A DNA stretch of 64,000 nucleotides, taken from a virus. The notes under the pieces are model-generated. The model had not been told where the DNA came from. It did no database searches and saw nothing but the letters and a program-made list of their open reading frames with translations. Location of the stretch: positions 62,001 to 126,000 of IMG/VR virus record IMGVR_UViG_3300027747_003534, one strand, 5' to 3'. Below, piece after piece: positions 62,501 through 64,000 of this stretch; the first letter of the stretch is position 1, and each line of letters begins with the position of its first letter. A program made the translations under genes and the position numbers.

Positions 62501-63235
62501 TCCACCATGAAAAATAACATTCCCGTTGATTGTTCCATAATTTTTACAACTATCCCAAAACTCACAATTTCCATTTATTATTGAAGGATTTAAATGATAT
62601 GATCTATTTCTAAATTTAACATCACTTTTTATTTGACATTTTTGAATATTACTGTATAGATAAATATCCAATTCGCTATCACTTTCTATGATAAAATCTT
62701 GAATTTGAGATTTTATTAATGTGCCAGCAGATAATTTTAGTTTGCTCCTTAAATCATCACTATAAGGAAAGTCTAGAGAAGGCAATCCTTCTAAAATACT
62801 ATCTTCAAAATATAAATTAAGACCATCTGATAAGAATAAGCAATCTTTTACAAGGCTAGATACTCCTGAAATTTTTTCTGCTATATCAAAAGCTATGCTA
62901 TGTACTTTAGAATCTGTAAGACTTAAACTATCAATAGTATACAAACTAAAGGGATTTTTTTCATCTATATAATTTGTTATGTTACATTTATTTAAGGATA
63001 CATTTTTTGCATTTAAAAATCCGACAATAAAATTTCCAGTTCCTGATGAAGTAGATAACGATAGATTTTCACATTTTAAATAAGATATTTTATCAATGCA
63101 ATTTATTGTTGCAAGATCTAGTGATAGATTATTGTCAACATATATATCATTGGTATTTTGCGGAATACTATTAGCGGGCTTAAGGTTTCCAGAATCATAA
63201 AACCAAGAGGCAGGATCACACCAGTCATTAGACAT
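59528..63235 (-). CDS. Large beta-solenoid repeat protein (probable fibre, spike or surface protein)
   Basis: 1,235 residues. After an N-terminal region beginning with a Trp-rich SNDWCDPASWFYDSG segment, residues about 210-1130 are dominated by short repeats of about 15-17 residues with consensus N-x-G-x-[IV]-x-x-[AG]-x-F-x-x-x-[SG]-x, for example NYGTIEEAEFYGNGT. The regular Asn, Gly and aromatic positions imply a parallel beta-helix. The C-terminal 70 residues (ending near SRYFNINNDYYFFDDGYWRW) are aromatic and distinct, perhaps a cap or trimerisation unit. It lies next to a papain-like peptidase gene, three bases away. A host-recognition or surface role is inferred. No enzyme motif was seen. 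Confidence 0.6.
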   Translation of the reverse strand: MSNDWCDPASWFYDSGNLKPANSIPQNTNDIYVDNNLSLDLATINCIDKISYLKCENLSLSTSSGTGNFIVGFLNAKNVSLNKCNITNYIDEKNPFSLYTIDSLSLTDSKVHSIAFDIAEKISGVSSLVKDCLFLSDGLNLYFEDSILEGLPSLDFPYSDDLRSKLKLSAGTLIKSQIQDFIIESDSELDIYLYSNIQKCQIKSDVKFRNRSYHLNPSIINGNCEFWDSCKNYGTINGNVIFHGGAAINYGTVKKAIFDNGGDNYGTIEEAEFYGNGTNYGNVGKATFYNDSINLGNVGYAIFKGSGCYNEGKVYEQAIFFTSGSYNNGVAYNAIFNSGTFNDKGGIVLGSSCSLDGAENKGTINVENTITLNNSYVYVDSSSIISNSGNVVLKGSSGSSYIYAYKSILLDKSYIRGELSSPGLVTVKNNSHIAAVVWDVVFYDSSFADGSTIINIGNFYNDSYLISSSCRSGIFNDNSANYSTVRHGVFNNNSKNSGVGMVFDALFYNNSNNQASCTTGLFYNNSLNGHFGNGNYLTFYDNSINAGISSTRILFSGNSSNTGEINNGAMFTENSINNGRVNIAHLLDNAKNNGYIGSGYLNNKTINNGRIFSAFLRNESVNDKGFVSKGFFDDSSKNNGFVESGRFYGYSSNDTKGFVQYGLFYNESINKGKIIDGNFYDLSTNNSLFSPYHITFYDHSSNIGNININNNLKFDDKTFTVAIYSGQYPVFVGSNEQFLSDFFCNTDHFSPYCIFNYKIEFKDYSINRGNLRGYRDYIFNDNSKNFGQLFSYNIIPNHATIAYFSENSINCANIPKGKIIFSNGAINSGNISFGEFLNSSINYGNINSYSLPDTNIYSNFTPCYTIPNTNTLYFYNASINYGQILLSNGMTLNGEDHKIKAVFDYAINVGNIAGSAIFNHCINSGFVMKNSQFNDSINYGTIGGNGYFVSGINYGTIRGSGSFLSNSINYGKVINNSYLYNSKNISGIINGITYLYDNSINSGNLTNSGLFYNNSLNFGDIKGGAMFSDGSKNLAGVVGKQAIFKSQSYNYGLVIGSGYFNNSYNQGYIQGDATFTNASYNGMDDVSLSNYLDINNQASIDSIMSNDNLRNVGNGYVSKNVILESGGQNYGLIGGNVYNNMGYNCGYVLGTGSLVGIDYSTECTLNEREWEETYYPTRPVTVSRYFNINNDYYFFDDGYWRWVSPNKFEADRRATVDISYFNSKLESLQSGIPTA

Positions 63236-63237
63236 AA

Positions 63238-63999
63238 TTAGGTTCCTGTATTAAAATACCTAGCGCCCATATTAAACTTTTTATATGTATTAATCGGATA
63301 AAATGGTTTGTAGTCTAAGTATTGTCTGGGAAAACCACTAACTGTAGATAGTCCAAATAATAGACCGAATGCTCTCTGGTATTTGCCACACTCAAATGGA
63401 ACACAACTACCCTCATCTGTACATCCTTTATATTGTTCACTAATAGCAGGATCATTGCAAGGGGAGCTATTATCCACAAAGGTACTACTTAATAAAACAT
63501 TAGGAAAATTTGATGATATTGCACCAGCTGCAGCCATTAAACTAGCAATATCTGCTCCTGCTAATATTTTTCCTGAATCTAAGCTTAAGCCGCTATAAGG
63601 AAGCAAGCCCAAACCCTTATATATTGCATCAATACATTTTTTAGTTTTACACTTAATAAAACTTGGACTATGATTAAATACTGTTATGCTTTTTAGATGA
63701 TTCTCAGTAATTAAAAAAGATCCTTGAGGAATAGGGCCCCAATTTGGTGATCCTCCGCTATTCCAATTTCCCCAGCTATTAGCGACTAAATAAACACATT
63801 CTGGAAATTCAATTTTTGTATCATCATATCCAATAATCGCTAATGAATGATACCATATTCTATCAGGATATGACAAACCAGTAGAATCCCTAGTATTAGG
63901 AAAACCAACATTTGTCATAAGTAAAACACCATATCCATTATATAATAAATCTTTGACTCTACTAACTCTATTATCTCCATCTCCTCCAATTAAAGAAAT
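63238..63999 (-). CDS. Papain-like (C1A) cysteine peptidase, N-terminus outside window
   Basis: The frame continues past the right edge, so the ATG at 63918 is probably internal. In the visible part (about 254 codons) the family's catalytic His is in WYHSLAIIGYDD and the catalytic Asn in LVANSWGNW; the WGPIPQGSFLIT segment matches the following strand, and VKDLLYNGYGVLL precedes the His at the expected distance. The catalytic Cys would lie outside. The C-terminal 110 residues are a separate region with eight or so cysteines, unlike a normal papain. It could process virion or host surface proteins. Confidence 0.7.
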   Translation of the reverse strand: MSLIGGDGDNRVSRVKDLLYNGYGVLLMTNVGFPNTRDSTGLSYPDRIWYHSLAIIGYDDTKIEFPECVYLVANSWGNWNSGGSPNWGPIPQGSFLITENHLKSITVFNHSPSFIKCKTKKCIDAIYKGLGLLPYSGLSLDSGKILAGADIASLMAAAGAISSNFPNVLLSSTFVDNSSPCNDPAISEQYKGCTDEGSCVPFECGKYQRAFGLLFGLSTVSGFPRQYLDYKPFYPINTYKKFNMGARYFNTGT

Positions 64000-64000
64000 C

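Noticed and set aside
1-64000. Alternative genetic code
   Set aside because: TAA, TAG and TGA all end plausible genes, and conserved proteins are uninterrupted apart from the R2 tail, which shifts frame rather than reading through a stop.

Overview
The window looks like part of a tailed-phage genome (Caudoviricetes). It is strongly AT-rich by eye and almost entirely coding. It has two convergent gene blocks. Genes are packed with 1-20 base overlaps or very short gaps. No integrase, tRNA, rRNA, insertion sequence or CRISPR array was recognised. Capsid, terminase and tail-sheath genes are not visible and probably lie outside. The host cannot be read directly. One gene at 29.6-30.5 kb (an N-terminal membrane anchor plus a YfaP/DUF2135-like domain) resembles proteins common in Planctomycetes, so a planctomycete host is a tentative hypothesis only.

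Plus-strand block (1-29,573): virion and tail genes. It opens inside a very large tape-measure-like protein (at least 2,934 residues) with six copies of an exactly 49-residue cassette. A YadA-like beta-roll fibre protein follows, then two paralogous structural proteins, a probable baseplate hub of 1,672 residues, a 2,266-residue cysteine-containing protein of unknown role, a 370-residue very cysteine-rich protein and a small zinc-binding protein. Many junctions are ATGA-type, which suggests one long late operon.

Minus-strand block (29,570 to the right edge, transcribed right to left). At the right edge are a papain-like peptidase (incomplete here) and a 1,235-residue beta-solenoid repeat protein. 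Then come dCMP deaminase, two glycosyltransferases (one fused to a methyltransferase), class I ribonucleotide reductase, dUTPase, PhoH and an HNH nuclease. Next are small unknown genes, RecA, a small nuclease, DnaB-like helicase, DnaG-like primase, dNMP kinase and a Cas4/RecB-like nuclease. A DNA polymerase III alpha split into two genes around a DnaQ-like exonuclease follows, then SSB. The block ends with a tight run of glycosyltransferase-like genes, a Vsr/DUF559-like nuclease, a Rad52-like annealing protein, a zinc-ribbon protein and the DUF2135-like protein.

Together the minus-strand genes supply nucleotides (RNR, dCMP deaminase, dUTPase, dNMP kinase), a bacterial-type replisome and recombination functions. 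The glycosyltransferases may decorate virions, host surface or DNA.

The best leads are: (1) the R2 subunit of ribonucleotide reductase lacks its C-terminal tail, which is found in an ATGA-overlapping 25-codon frame; (2) the polymerase split near the palm-fingers boundary; (3) the 49-residue tape-measure cassettes that frame EF-hand and kinase-like inserts; (4) the solenoid/papain gene pair; (5) matching sigma70-like promoters, one apparently giving a leaderless dCMP deaminase transcript.
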